Of a stretch of 18,952 bases of DNA, positions 1 to 7,836 are shown in pieces; position 1 is the stretch's first letter, and each line of letters begins with the position of its first letter. The position numbers and the translations under genes are program-made. The notes beneath the pieces were generated by a model that worked only from the letters and a program-made list of their open reading frames with translations, did no database searches and had not been told where the DNA came from. Location: assembly GCA_024689285.1 (NCBI GenBank), contig JAILDR010000030.1, positions 1 through 18,952 on the forward strand, in the 5' to 3' direction. The DNA comes from Bacteroidales bacterium (GTDB lineage Bacteria > Bacteroidota > Bacteroidia > Bacteroidales > F082).

Positions 1-263
1 AAAGGCACTTGCACCGTATCAGACAAGGAGCAGACTCGAAACTTGTTCGATATTTCCCCCTTACTTCTCCGTCATTTCTTCGATAAAAAATCGAACAACT
101 AACGGACAACTATCGAAGAACTAACGAACAACTGACGGAGAGATGGCGACTCTGCCTGCTCTTTGGTCGCTCTCAACTCCCTTCCAGCTCCTTTCCTGCT
201 CCTTGGCAAATACTTGGCAACTTTTGTATTCCCAATCTATAGCCGGTGAGCAGGGCTCATGGG
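1..263. other. Non-coding flank, no supported gene
   Basis: No reading frame here looks like a gene. Frames 1 and 2 are open from the left edge to stops at 100-102 and 122-124, so the tail of an upstream plus-strand gene is possible, but the peptides are not recognisable. The segment lies just downstream of the AAA-ATPase gene that ends at 264. It contains the 11-bp tandem repeats and inverted repeats listed separately, and a short direct repeat of CTTGGCAA near 200-220. A plus-strand frame from 143 to 529 runs antisense into the ATPase gene and I regard it as chance. Confidence 0.5.
94..137. repeat. Four 11-bp tandem repeats within nested inverted repeats
   Basis: Four adjacent 11-bp units are read at 94-104, 105-115, 116-126 and 127-137: AACAACTAACG, GACAACTATCG, AAGAACTAACG and AACAACTGACG. 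The unit length is not a multiple of three, so this is not a coding repeat. The block overlaps inverted repeats: TCTCCGTCA (66-74) pairs with TGACGGAGA (133-141), TTCTTCGAT (76-84) pairs with ATCGAAGAA (112-120), and TTCGAT/ATCGAA (79-95) forms a local hairpin with a five-A loop. An 11-bp period is close to one DNA helical turn, which would suit a cooperatively bound protein, but function is unknown. Confidence 0.6.
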
Positions 264-1826
264 TTAACCATGGACAGAAGAAACAACTTTCCAGTCGTCA
301 ATCTTATGCGTTTCGCTGGAGAAGTTCACCCCTATTTTGTACAGTTTTCTGGGGTCATTCGCAAACGGAAGCGCATAACCTTTGTCTTCTATCTGCTGTA
401 AGGCGACGGTGGCGTTCTTGTCCACCTTCAACTCAAGGATATAGATATAGTCTGAGGTCTGCATCAGGATGTCCATGCGTCCGTCGGCAGTGTGACGCTC
501 CACTTCCACATAAAAACCCAACAGCTTGAAGAAGACATACAGCGTGTTCTGGAAATAAATCTCGGCATTGCCCACTATCTGGTAGTCACCATCGGCAAAC
601 AAGGCCTCCAACCTCCGCATGAAGCCTTCGGCATCTCCCGTTTCCACATCTTTCACAAAGCGAACCACCGAAAACGAACTCTTGTTGAGGGTTATCTTGG
701 GCGCATAAAAGGGATAGAGGAACTTGGTGAAACCTTCCTCCACCTCACGGTTGGGAAAGCCCAAATGGTACTCACCAAAACGTTCATCGTAAGACTTGAT
801 GGTAAGGTAACCGCTCTGAAACAACAATGGCAGCGGGTTCTCGTCCATGATGTCGATGCTGTTGAGCGTGTCTGCGGTGAGTCCCTCACGGGTCATCTCC
901 TCCAGAGGATAGCTGGTTTTCTGCAACTGCTTGACGAGAAATGTTGGGGTGCCCGTCTCAAACCAATAGTCTTTGAACACCTTATAAGCCAAAGTGTTCA
1001 GCAAGCTGAACGGGTTGTATATACCTCCCGAACCGGGATAAAAATGGTAGCCGTCAAAATCATGTTTCAACTTAGCATAACATTCCTCCTTACCCATCCC
1101 GTTGGCAACTGCCAATTCCTGAACCCCCTCATCGAAATATCGATGCAACTCCTCTTCAGTAATACCACAGATATCGACAAACTGTGGCAGCAGGGAGATA
1201 TCGGTCAAATGATTCAAGTCGCTGAAAACACTCACTTTGCCGAATTTGGTGACACCCGTGAGAAAAGCGAATTTGATATACTCGTCACACGACTTGAGGT
1301 TGCCATAGAAAGCTTTCAGAGTGGAGCGGAACTCGGCCTGCAAAGTCTCGTTGCCGATGGCCTGCAGCATGGGTTTGTCGTACTCGTCCACAAGGATGAC
1401 GACACTCTTACCTGTCTGCTTGGCGACAGCTCTGATAAGAAGACCAAAGCGGGAGGCAAGAGAATAACCGCTGTCGGTTTGCACGCCATACTGTTGTTCC
1501 CAATTATTCAAGGAAATCGCCAATCGTTCTTCAAGATCGCCAATCGTGTCGTATTTCCCCACATTGAGATCGAGATACAATATGGGATATTGTTCCCATT
1601 TCTCCTCCAACGAGTCAAGTGCAAGCCCCTCAAACAACTCTCTTTTCCCCTCGAAATAGGCACGGATGGTGGACAACAGAAGCGACTTACCAAAACGGCG
1701 TGGACGGCTCAAGAAATAATAGCGACCTGTATTGGCGAGATTGTACACATGCTGTGTTTTGTCAACGTAAGCGTAACCTTCCTTGCGAAGGCTCTCAAAG
1801 TTTTGTATTCCAATAGGGTATTTCAT
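264..1826 (-). CDS. AAA-ATPase-like protein with C-terminal PD-(D/E)XK nuclease domain
   Basis: This 520-residue protein matches the AAA-ATPase_like/PDDEXK_9 family (formerly DUF1703), which is abundant and multicopy in Bacteroidales. The N-terminus MKYPIGIQNFESLRKEGY is the family's usual opening. A Walker A-like segment RPRRFGKSLLLST lies at about residues 41-53 and a Walker B segment VVILVDEYDKP at about 142-152. Near the C-terminus, GRMD (449-452) followed by ELK (465-467) fits the D...ExK core of a PD-(D/E)XK nuclease fold. The ATG at 1826 was chosen because an in-frame TTG 13 codons upstream lies on top of the -7 promoter box at 1863-1870, and because family members start at this methionine. 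The gene appears intact and monocistronic. The biological role of the family is unclear; defence or a selfish-element function is speculation. Confidence 0.88.
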   Translation of the reverse strand: MKYPIGIQNFESLRKEGYAYVDKTQHVYNLANTGRYYFLSRPRRFGKSLLLSTIRAYFEGKRELFEGLALDSLEEKWEQYPILYLDLNVGKYDTIGDLEERLAISLNNWEQQYGVQTDSGYSLASRFGLLIRAVAKQTGKSVVILVDEYDKPMLQAIGNETLQAEFRSTLKAFYGNLKSCDEYIKFAFLTGVTKFGKVSVFSDLNHLTDISLLPQFVDICGITEEELHRYFDEGVQELAVANGMGKEECYAKLKHDFDGYHFYPGSGGIYNPFSLLNTLAYKVFKDYWFETGTPTFLVKQLQKTSYPLEEMTREGLTADTLNSIDIMDENPLPLLFQSGYLTIKSYDERFGEYHLGFPNREVEEGFTKFLYPFYAPKITLNKSSFSVVRFVKDVETGDAEGFMRRLEALFADGDYQIVGNAEIYFQNTLYVFFKLLGFYVEVERHTADGRMDILMQTSDYIYILELKVDKNATVALQQIEDKGYALPFANDPRKLYKIGVNFSSETHKIDDWKVVSSVHG

Positions 1827-1862
1827 ATCGTGCAATTCAGATGTCCATTTGAATTTGAATTG

Positions 1863-1895
1863 CAAAGATAGGCATTTTTCTGATACTGATGCAAA
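1863..1895 (-). promoter_or_regulatory. Bacteroidota-type promoter for the AAA-ATPase gene
   Basis: Read on the minus strand, TTTG (1892-1895), a 21-base spacer and TATCTTTG (1863-1870) match the Bacteroidetes sigma-ABfr consensus TTTG-N19-21-TAnnTTTG. Transcription should start about 30 bases before the ATG at 1826. Confidence 0.7.
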
Positions 1896-2019
1896 TAATG
1901 GCTGGATTCAGCAAAAAACTCGGGAAAGCTGCTGACCATCCATCCCTACCTTATATCCGCTCCTGTGGTCGGGGGCGTTGTCGTCCCGGTCCGACACACG
2001 ACGTTTTGTCGAGAAAACC

Positions 2020-3582
2020 CTACCATCTCCCCGAATATCCTCCGCCGCCACTGCGTCCGCCTCCAAAGGAGCCTCCCGACGAACGGCTGGAAGAATGACT
2101 GGAATAGCTTCTGCTGGATGACGAGCCGGACGATGAACTGTCACTGGAGTAATACACCTTCTTCGGTATCACGACAGACTTGAGGAGGGTATGGCCGCAA
2201 TGCTGGCAGATGTAGGTCTTTCTCTCCTCGCCGCTGCTTGAGTAAGTGGCTTCCTTGAGGGTCTCCGTCTTGATATATTTCAAGGTATATGCGCCGCATT
2301 GGGGACAGGTGGTAAACTGAGAGTATTGCTTTCCATGCTCCTTCACCACGATGGCATGGTCTCTGGCACAGCGGTATGCCGTGAACCTCAAAGCCCCTGC
2401 CTTGTCCTCGGCAAGATGATTCTCCGGCAATCTAAACGTGCCGTCTTTCTTCATGGCATCGCCACAGACAGGACAGCAGCATTCATTGCTTTGCTCAATC
2501 TTTTTCTTGTAGATGCGGTTATAGACCCATCCTAACCAAGGTGCCATCCACATCGCCACCTTGTTGGCTGTATGGTTGCTTGCCGCTTCATAGACCGACT
2601 TGGGATTGATGGAGGAGGCCGACAGTTTTTGGGCTTCTTTCAGCACCCGGTGGTTGTGGCGGAAACAAATCCAGGTGAGATACAAAATCAATGTGCCAAT
2701 AGCGTTCAGCTCGAAACGCCGATTCTCTTCAAGGTCGGGGAAGGCGACAATAACAACCATAGCGACAACGAAAAGAAGCATGAAGGGGGACATACCTATC
2801 ATCAGTCCACCGAGACAGCCCTTGCCGTCCCAGGGCGAACCCGACCAGGATGTCTTGAAACCGTCAATGTAAGTAACCCCTTGTTCTTCGGTGGAAGAGA
2901 ACTTGTCTGCCACAGGCGTTTTGGTTTTGCGCTTGACTATCCAGAAGATGACACCGAGCAGTGGAAGGACAAACAAAAGAAGGGCAAAAAAGATAAAGAC
3001 GACACTGTACTCATCAAGCGGATTGCTCTCGCCGCTGGATTCATCGTCTGCTTTAGGAAGGGTTGTCTTAAGCCCCATAGGAATCTCTCCACCATAGACA
3101 GTGACAATCTCGGCCACACCTGAGACGAGACCGCCTTCGTAATCGCCCGCCTTGAAGAAAGGTACGATTTTTTTTGTGAAGATACGTTGGCATTGGGCAT
3201 CGGTAAGGGTCGCCTCTGCGCCATAACCTGTCTCAAACTCCAAGGCATGCTGGTCCTCGACGAACAGCAGCAGCACGCCATTGTCGGTGGCAGCGTCACC
3301 GATACCCCATTCGTTGAACAGCGCTGTAGCGAAGTGCTTCGGGTCGCTGCTGCCGATGGAATTCAATGTCACCACAAAGACATCGGCTTTGTCGCGGATG
3401 GCACACAACGCGGTGTTAATCTGCATCTCGACGCTGTCGGAGAGATAGCCGTCTGGGTCGCTGACGTGGATATCGTTGCTTTGCAAGCGGGTATTCGGGA
3501 CAGAAGAGACGGTCCAGATTGTTTGCGAGAAAGCGCTGAAAAACAGTGTAATGAATAACAAAAACAGTAAAAACTTCTTCAT
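2020..3582 (-). CDS. TPM-domain membrane protein with zinc-ribbon cysteines and Ser/Gly-rich tail
   Basis: A 520-residue protein. Residues 1-20 form a signal peptide or first membrane segment (MKKFLLFLLFITLFFSAFSQ). Residues about 36-163 look like a TPM domain (YgcG/TPM_phosphatase family): a 'D..G.LS' start, a 'NGVLLLF' strand and a 'FETGYGAEATLTD' motif. Hydrophobic segments lie near 193-216, 259-281 and 293-308. The region after these carries paired cysteines CPVC (370-373), CPQC (426-429) and CQHC (459-462), typical of zinc ribbons. The last 45 residues are serine-rich then glycine-rich, ending RSGGGGYSGRW, as in many YgcG-like proteins. The TPM domain should face the periplasm. TPM proteins have been linked to membrane-protein quality control and photosystem II repair in other lineages; the role here is not known. 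It is transcribed alone and divergently from the TPR operon. Confidence 0.85.
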   Translation of the reverse strand: MKKFLLFLLFITLFFSAFSQTIWTVSSVPNTRLQSNDIHVSDPDGYLSDSVEMQINTALCAIRDKADVFVVTLNSIGSSDPKHFATALFNEWGIGDAATDNGVLLLFVEDQHALEFETGYGAEATLTDAQCQRIFTKKIVPFFKAGDYEGGLVSGVAEIVTVYGGEIPMGLKTTLPKADDESSGESNPLDEYSVVFIFFALLLFVLPLLGVIFWIVKRKTKTPVADKFSSTEEQGVTYIDGFKTSWSGSPWDGKGCLGGLMIGMSPFMLLFVVAMVVIVAFPDLEENRRFELNAIGTLILYLTWICFRHNHRVLKEAQKLSASSINPKSVYEAASNHTANKVAMWMAPWLGWVYNRIYKKKIEQSNECCCPVCGDAMKKDGTFRLPENHLAEDKAGALRFTAYRCARDHAIVVKEHGKQYSQFTTCPQCGAYTLKYIKTETLKEATYSSSGEERKTYICQHCGHTLLKSVVIPKKVYYSSDSSSSGSSSSRSYSSHSSSRSSGGSFGGGRSGGGGYSGRW

Positions 3583-3606
3583 AGGTCAGAATTCTGTTGT
3601 TGGCCA

Positions 3607-3636
3607 CAAAGATACAAAAATGCACCATATCGCAAA
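3607..3636 (-). promoter_or_regulatory. Promoter for the TPM-domain gene
   Basis: On the minus strand, TTTG (3633-3636), an 18-base spacer and TATCTTTG (3607-3614) match the Bacteroidota promoter pattern, with a slightly short spacer. It lies about 25 bases upstream of the ATG at 3582. Confidence 0.6.
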
Positions 3637-3642
3637 TTTTAT

Positions 3643-3650
3643 TATTTTTG
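3643..3650 (+). promoter_or_regulatory. -7 box for the TPR-aroE-rlmD operon
   Basis: TATTTTTG on the plus strand matches the TAnnTTTG -7 element and lies 26 bases before the ATG at 3677. No clear TTTG -33 element is found at the usual distance, so the promoter is only half supported. It forms a compact divergent pair with the TPM promoter in the same gap. Confidence 0.5.
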
Positions 3651-3676
3651 CAGCAAAATTTTGCAGAGGACAGACC

Positions 3677-5140
3677 ATGTTTGACGACGAAGACATTGAT
3701 AATTATTTTGACGAAGAGCAGGACCGCAAGGCTGCAATAGAGCGGTATGAGGACATGTTGAAGACCAACGGGACGGCCTATTTCGACAGTGCGGAGTTTG
3801 AATACATCATCGACAACTACGTGGAGAAAAACCAGTTGCGCCGCTCGCGCGAGGCTATCGACCTTGCCATGCAGCAACACCCCGAAAGCAGCATACTCAG
3901 AATCAAGGAAGCCCGCCAGTACCTGCTGGAAGGCCAAGCCGAGAACGCTTTTCAAATCATGCAGCACGTCGAACGCGACGAAGATGACACCCCGGACTAT
4001 TTCCTCGTCTTGGGCAGTTGCCTCGCTGCGCTGGGCAAGTCGAAAGATGCCCTTGACAACTACTTCAACGCCCTGCCCTACTTCGACGAAGACGAGAATT
4101 TCGACCTCTACAATGCCATCGCATACGAATACCAACGTTTGAACAAATATGACCTCGCACTCGATTTCTATCAACGTGCCCTCGCTTTGGCCACTGACGA
4201 GAACAACGAGCGTGACACTATCTACCATGAGATTCGCCACTGCTTCCTCAGCCAAAACCGCAAGGAAGAAGCCATCGCCTTTTTCCAGCGTCTTGTCGAC
4301 GAAGACCCGCACAACAGCAAGGCATGGACCAACATCGGTGACTGTTACCGCATGGCGGGAGAATACGAGGAAAGCATCGACCCCTACGAGTTCGCCCTCG
4401 CCATCGACCCTGAAGACCTTTGGACGAATATGCACCTGGCCGATATCTACTACGACCTCGGCAGATACAAGGAAGCCATCGACACGCTTGAAGAGGCCCT
4501 GCGCAATGGCGTCGAGACCTCCATCATACACACCTCGCTGGGCGATTGCTACTACCGCCTCAACGACCTGCAAACTGCTGAAGAACACTTCCGAAAGGCT
4601 ATAGAAATGAACGAACTGAACGGCGGTGGCTGGGCCGGGCTCGGCTACATCAGCAGCGACCGAGGCGACAGCAAAACTGCCATCAAATACTTCGAGAAAG
4701 CTTTCCAGCTGGAGCCTTGGGAGGTCGACCACCTCTACTCCATCTCTACTGACTACCGCAAACTCAACCAGCTTGACCTATCAATGAAATACCTGCGCAA
4801 AGTCCAAGAGATGAACCCGGGCGACCCCGATTCCTATTACTATATGGCAGACCTATACGGCGAGATGGATCAAGTAGACGAAGCCATCAACACGCTGCAA
4901 TACGGACTGATACAGACCGACAATGCCCCGATGCTGCTCTATCTGTTGGCCTATGCCTATTTCGTCAAAGGCAACCGCCAAGATGGGCTGGAGGCTTTGG
5001 ACCGTGCCCTGGAAGCCGACTTCGATTTCTGGCCTGACTTCCTCGAATACGACAGGGAACTGCTCACCAACGATATTGACATCATCGACCTCATCGAACG
5101 ACACAAGAAAAACCACGAGACCCAACCTTCCAACGAATAA
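3677..5140 (+). CDS. Tetratricopeptide repeat (TPR) protein
   Basis: A 487-residue acidic protein made almost wholly of TPR helices. Recognisable units include SKAWTNIGDCYRMAGEYEES, LWTNMHLADIYYDLGRYKEA and SIIHTSLGDCYYRLNDLQTA, then further repeats to about residue 460; roughly ten to eleven repeats are present. There is no signal peptide or membrane segment, so it should be a cytoplasmic scaffold or adaptor. The frame is open upstream to 3476, but the ATG at 3677 is preferred: it follows the -7 box at 3643-3650, upstream codons overlap the opposite-strand TPM gene and its promoter, and the acidic start MFDDEDIDNYFDEEQ looks like a natural N-terminus. The next gene begins six bases after the stop, so it heads an operon with the COG2426 gene, aroE and rlmD. 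Its partner is unknown. Confidence 0.88.
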   Translation: MFDDEDIDNYFDEEQDRKAAIERYEDMLKTNGTAYFDSAEFEYIIDNYVEKNQLRRSREAIDLAMQQHPESSILRIKEARQYLLEGQAENAFQIMQHVERDEDDTPDYFLVLGSCLAALGKSKDALDNYFNALPYFDEDENFDLYNAIAYEYQRLNKYDLALDFYQRALALATDENNERDTIYHEIRHCFLSQNRKEEAIAFFQRLVDEDPHNSKAWTNIGDCYRMAGEYEESIDPYEFALAIDPEDLWTNMHLADIYYDLGRYKEAIDTLEEALRNGVETSIIHTSLGDCYYRLNDLQTAEEHFRKAIEMNELNGGGWAGLGYISSDRGDSKTAIKYFEKAFQLEPWEVDHLYSISTDYRKLNQLDLSMKYLRKVQEMNPGDPDSYYYMADLYGEMDQVDEAINTLQYGLIQTDNAPMLLYLLAYAYFVKGNRQDGLEALDRALEADFDFWPDFLEYDRELLTNDIDIIDLIERHKKNHETQPSNE

Positions 5141-5146
5141 TACACA

Positions 5147-5641
5147 ATGAGTAAATACCTTTACATTTTCCTCATCGCCATGGTGCCGCTCATCGAGTTG
5201 CGCGGTGCCCTACCCGTGGCCTACGCCTTCCACACTGCCGACCCTAACTTTAACCTGTTGTGGAGCTACATCATCATCGCTATCGGCAACATGCTGCCCA
5301 TGCCTTTCATCTTTTTCTTCGCCCGCAAAGTGCTGGAATGGGGCAAAGACGTCAAAGTGCGCTTTATCAGCAGGTTCTGCCACTGGTGCCTCGAAAAAGG
5401 CGAGAAAGGCGGACAAAAGCTGCAAGCCAAGGCGGGACGTGGACTCTATTGGGCTTTGGTACTCTTCGTGGGCATCCCATTGCCTGGCACCGGTGCCTGG
5501 ACGGGCACCCTCGCCGCCAGCTTTTTGGACATGGACTTCAAGAAGAGCGTACTGGCTGTGATGGGTGGCGTGGTGCTGGCCAGCGTCATCGTGGGCGTAG
5601 TTTGCACCTTAGGATTTGGAGCTATTTTTGGAATTGGATAA
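5147..5641 (+). CDS. Small multidrug-export family membrane protein (COG2426)
   Basis: A 164-residue hydrophobic protein. The N-terminal stretch with 'IAMVPLIELRGALPVAYAF' is the hallmark of the COG2426/Sm_multidrug_ex family (PF06695). Several membrane segments are visible: residues about 3-25, 35-62, 97-125 and 135-162. A conserved glycine-rich segment, PLPGTGAWTGTLAASFLDMD (about 111-130), precedes the last membrane segment. Despite the family name, transport of drugs is not well established and the real substrate is unknown. The gene starts six bases after the TPR gene and ends three bases before aroE, so it is translated from the same message. Confidence 0.85.
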   Translation: MSKYLYIFLIAMVPLIELRGALPVAYAFHTADPNFNLLWSYIIIAIGNMLPMPFIFFFARKVLEWGKDVKVRFISRFCHWCLEKGEKGGQKLQAKAGRGLYWALVLFVGIPLPGTGAWTGTLAASFLDMDFKKSVLAVMGGVVLASVIVGVVCTLGFGAIFGIG

Positions 5642-5644
5642 GCT

Positions 5645-6376
5645 ATGAAACGTTACGGACTCATCGGACACCCCTTGAAGCACTCGCAGTCAAGGTTCTA
5701 TTTCAACGAAAAGTTTGAATACAAAGGCTTGGATTGCCTGTATCAGCACTTCGACATCAAGTCGCTGGACGAACTTCACGACATCATGGCCAAATATCCC
5801 GACCTCTGTGGATTGAACGTCACAATACCCTACAAGGAAAGCATCATCCCGCTGCTGGACGAGACAGACCCTGTCGCCAAGGAAGTGGGGGCCGTCAATG
5901 TGGTAACCCTCACAAATGGCAAGCTGAAAGGCTACAATTCAGACATCTATGGATTTGAGCAACTGCTCGAAAGAGCCACCAAAGACCGCAAAACGAGTCA
6001 TGCTTTGATTCTGGGTACGGGCGGTGCCTCCAAAGCGGTGCAATACGTCTTGCGACAAAAGGGCATCCCCTATTCCACTGTCAGCCGTGACACCGCCAAA
6101 GGCGACTTTACCTACGACACCCTGACCGACGAAGACCTGAGAGCAAACCCTTTAATCATCAATACAACCCCCTTGGGCATGTTCCCACAGGTGGACAACT
6201 TCCCCGACCTACACTACCAAGGACTGACCAAGAACCACACCCTTATCGACTTGATTTACAATCCTCGGGAAACGGCATTCATGGAGCTGGGTCGCACTTG
6301 GGGTGCCAAAGTCTACAACGGTTTGCAGATGTTTGAGGAACAGGCAAAGAAAACTTGGGAGTTGTTTAATATTTGA
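5645..6376 (+). CDS. aroE: Shikimate dehydrogenase (NADP+)
   Basis: AroE reduces 3-dehydroshikimate to shikimate with NADPH, the fourth step of chorismate synthesis, in the cytoplasm. The protein has 243 residues, on the short side for the family but complete. Visible features are: the shikimate-binding SQS (14-16); GLNVTIPYKE (56-65) with catalytic Lys64; Asn85 in AVNVV; catalytic Asp100 in YNSD; the nucleotide-binding loop GTGGASKA (124-131); NTTPLGM (173-179); and the conserved glutamine in NGLQMFEEQA (about residue 228). The typical NRT motif after the second nucleotide-binding strand is replaced by TVSRD (145-149). It lies in the TPR-COG2426-aroE-rlmD operon, with gaps of 3 and 5 bases to its neighbours. 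The shikimate kinase gene is about 3.5 kb away on the other strand. Confidence 0.95.
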   Translation: MKRYGLIGHPLKHSQSRFYFNEKFEYKGLDCLYQHFDIKSLDELHDIMAKYPDLCGLNVTIPYKESIIPLLDETDPVAKEVGAVNVVTLTNGKLKGYNSDIYGFEQLLERATKDRKTSHALILGTGGASKAVQYVLRQKGIPYSTVSRDTAKGDFTYDTLTDEDLRANPLIINTTPLGMFPQVDNFPDLHYQGLTKNHTLIDLIYNPRETAFMELGRTWGAKVYNGLQMFEEQAKKTWELFNI

Positions 6377-6381
6377 AAAGA

Positions 6382-7818
6382 ATGGCAAGAAATAAAGTAA
6401 AGCGAGAACCCGAATACCTCGAAGACGTGGAAATCATCGATGCCGGTGCAGAAGGCATGTCGGTAGCCAAACCTGAAGGCCGCGTGATCTTCATCCCCTT
6501 TGGCGTGCCTGGTGACGTGGTCGACATTGAAGTTTACAAGCGCAAGAAGAACTTCTTTGAAGGCAAAATATTGAACTTCAAGAAGCTGTCGGACAAACGA
6601 ACAGAGCCTGTGTGCCAACATTTCGGGCTCTGTGGCGGCTGCAAGTGGCAACATGAGGCCTACGAGTGGCAGACCTACTACAAACAGAAACAGGTGAAGG
6701 ACAACTTCGACCGCATCGGGAAGATTGAGTATCCTGAGATTCGTCCTATTTTGGGCTGCGAGAAACAATTCGCCTATCGCAACAAGTTGGAATACACCTT
6801 CTCGAACCGCAAGTGGCTCACTGACGGTGCTCCCAACGGCACCCATAACGAAGAAGACTGCAAGGGCCTCGGTTTCCACCTGCCCCAACTCTTCGACCGT
6901 GTAGTGGACATCGAAAAGTGCTACCTGCAAGCCGACCCATCGAATGACATCCGGCTGTTTGTCAGAAGGTTCACGATAGACCGGAAGCTCCCCTACTATA
7001 ATTTCCGTGCCCATGAAGGCTTGATGCGCAACCTTGTCATCCGCTGCAACTCGAAAGGTGAGTTTATGGTGATTTTGGTCATCAGCGAAGAGAACACGAT
7101 AGTGCGCCACGATTTGATTCCCGCCCTGGAGATAGCTTTCCCGCAAATCGTTTCTTTGCTCCTCGTCATCAATCCGAAGCTCAACGATATCATCAACGAC
7201 TTGCCCTTCGAATGCCTTAAAGGCGAGCCTTATCTCACCGAGACCATGGCATCGCCCCGCAAGGGTTTCGACGATTTGAAGTTCCGCATCGGTCCGGTGT
7301 CGTTCTTCCAGACCAACGTCTATCAAGCCGAGCGGCTCTACCGCACCGCCTTCGACCTTGCCAATGTGCAGGGCGACGAGCTCATGTACGACCTTTACAC
7401 TGGCACAGGCACCATTGCGCAGTATTTTTCTCGCTTTGTGAAAAAAGTAGTAGGTATAGAGTATGTGGAAGCCGCTATCAAGGATGCCAAAATCAACGCG
7501 GAAATCAATGGCATCAAAAACTGTACTTTCTATGCCGGTGATATGGCTAAGGTCTTCACTGACGATTTTATTGTCACCAACGGCAGTCCCGACCTCATCG
7601 TCACCGATCCGCCCCGTGCAGGTATGGCAGAGAAGGTGGTGGAACAACTGCTGAAGATACGCGCCAAGAAAATCGTATATGTGAGTTGTAACCCTGCTAC
7701 CCAGGCCCGTGACTTGCAATTATTGGATGCTGCCTACAAAGTAATGGCCGTGCAGCCTGTGGACATGTTCCCGCACACGCAACACGTGGAGAACATTACA
7801 TTATTGGAATTGAGATAA
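6382..7818 (+). CDS. rlmD: 23S rRNA (uracil-5-)-methyltransferase RlmD/RumA family
   Basis: This family uses S-adenosylmethionine to methylate C5 of a uridine in 23S rRNA (U1939 in E. coli). The 478-residue protein has an N-terminal TRAM-type beta-barrel (about 10-72). An iron-sulfur cluster is suggested by Cys78, Cys84 and Cys87 (C-x5-C-x2-C) with Cys180 as likely fourth ligand. The methyltransferase domain has FFQTN (308-312), the SAM loop DLYTGTGTI (337-345), DPPRAG (409-414) and the catalytic cysteine Cys436 in VSCNPATQ. The glutamate in HVENITLLE (about 470) is the usual proton acceptor. I chose the ATG at 6382. A TTG three codons upstream overlaps the aroE stop and is less likely. The exact target uridine (U1939 or U747-type) cannot be told from sequence alone. 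It is the last gene of the operon. Confidence 0.93.
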   Translation: MARNKVKREPEYLEDVEIIDAGAEGMSVAKPEGRVIFIPFGVPGDVVDIEVYKRKKNFFEGKILNFKKLSDKRTEPVCQHFGLCGGCKWQHEAYEWQTYYKQKQVKDNFDRIGKIEYPEIRPILGCEKQFAYRNKLEYTFSNRKWLTDGAPNGTHNEEDCKGLGFHLPQLFDRVVDIEKCYLQADPSNDIRLFVRRFTIDRKLPYYNFRAHEGLMRNLVIRCNSKGEFMVILVISEENTIVRHDLIPALEIAFPQIVSLLLVINPKLNDIINDLPFECLKGEPYLTETMASPRKGFDDLKFRIGPVSFFQTNVYQAERLYRTAFDLANVQGDELMYDLYTGTGTIAQYFSRFVKKVVGIEYVEAAIKDAKINAEINGIKNCTFYAGDMAKVFTDDFIVTNGSPDLIVTDPPRAGMAEKVVEQLLKIRAKKIVYVSCNPATQARDLQLLDAAYKVMAVQPVDMFPHTQHVENITLLELR

Positions 7819-7836
7819 GGGTTTTGCCCCCACACG

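Noticed and set aside
1..102. Open frame at the left edge as the C-terminus of an upstream gene
   Set aside because: Too short (33 codons) and unrecognisable, and it runs into the repeat array.
94..137. The 11-bp tandem array considered as a CRISPR array
   Set aside because: Units are adjacent with no spacers and are far too short.
492..1871. 459-residue plus-strand open frame opposite the AAA-ATPase gene
   Set aside because: It is antisense to a gene with clear family motifs, its product resembles nothing and it has no promoter; it exists because of codon bias on the other strand.
1968..2011. Small inverted repeats after the TPM gene as a rho-independent terminator
   Set aside because: Stems of only 4-5 bp with mismatches and no T run in the right direction; too weak to list.
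3416..4732. 438-residue minus-strand open frame opposite the TPR gene
   Set aside because: Valine/leucine-rich shadow of acidic TPR codons, and it overlaps the TPM gene's N-terminal region and promoter.
6373..6381. TTG start for rlmD overlapping the aroE stop
   Set aside because: An ATG is available three codons downstream and the extra residues are not needed for the TRAM domain.
6313..7719. 468-residue minus-strand open frame opposite rlmD
   Set aside because: rlmD has all catalytic motifs; the antisense product has none.
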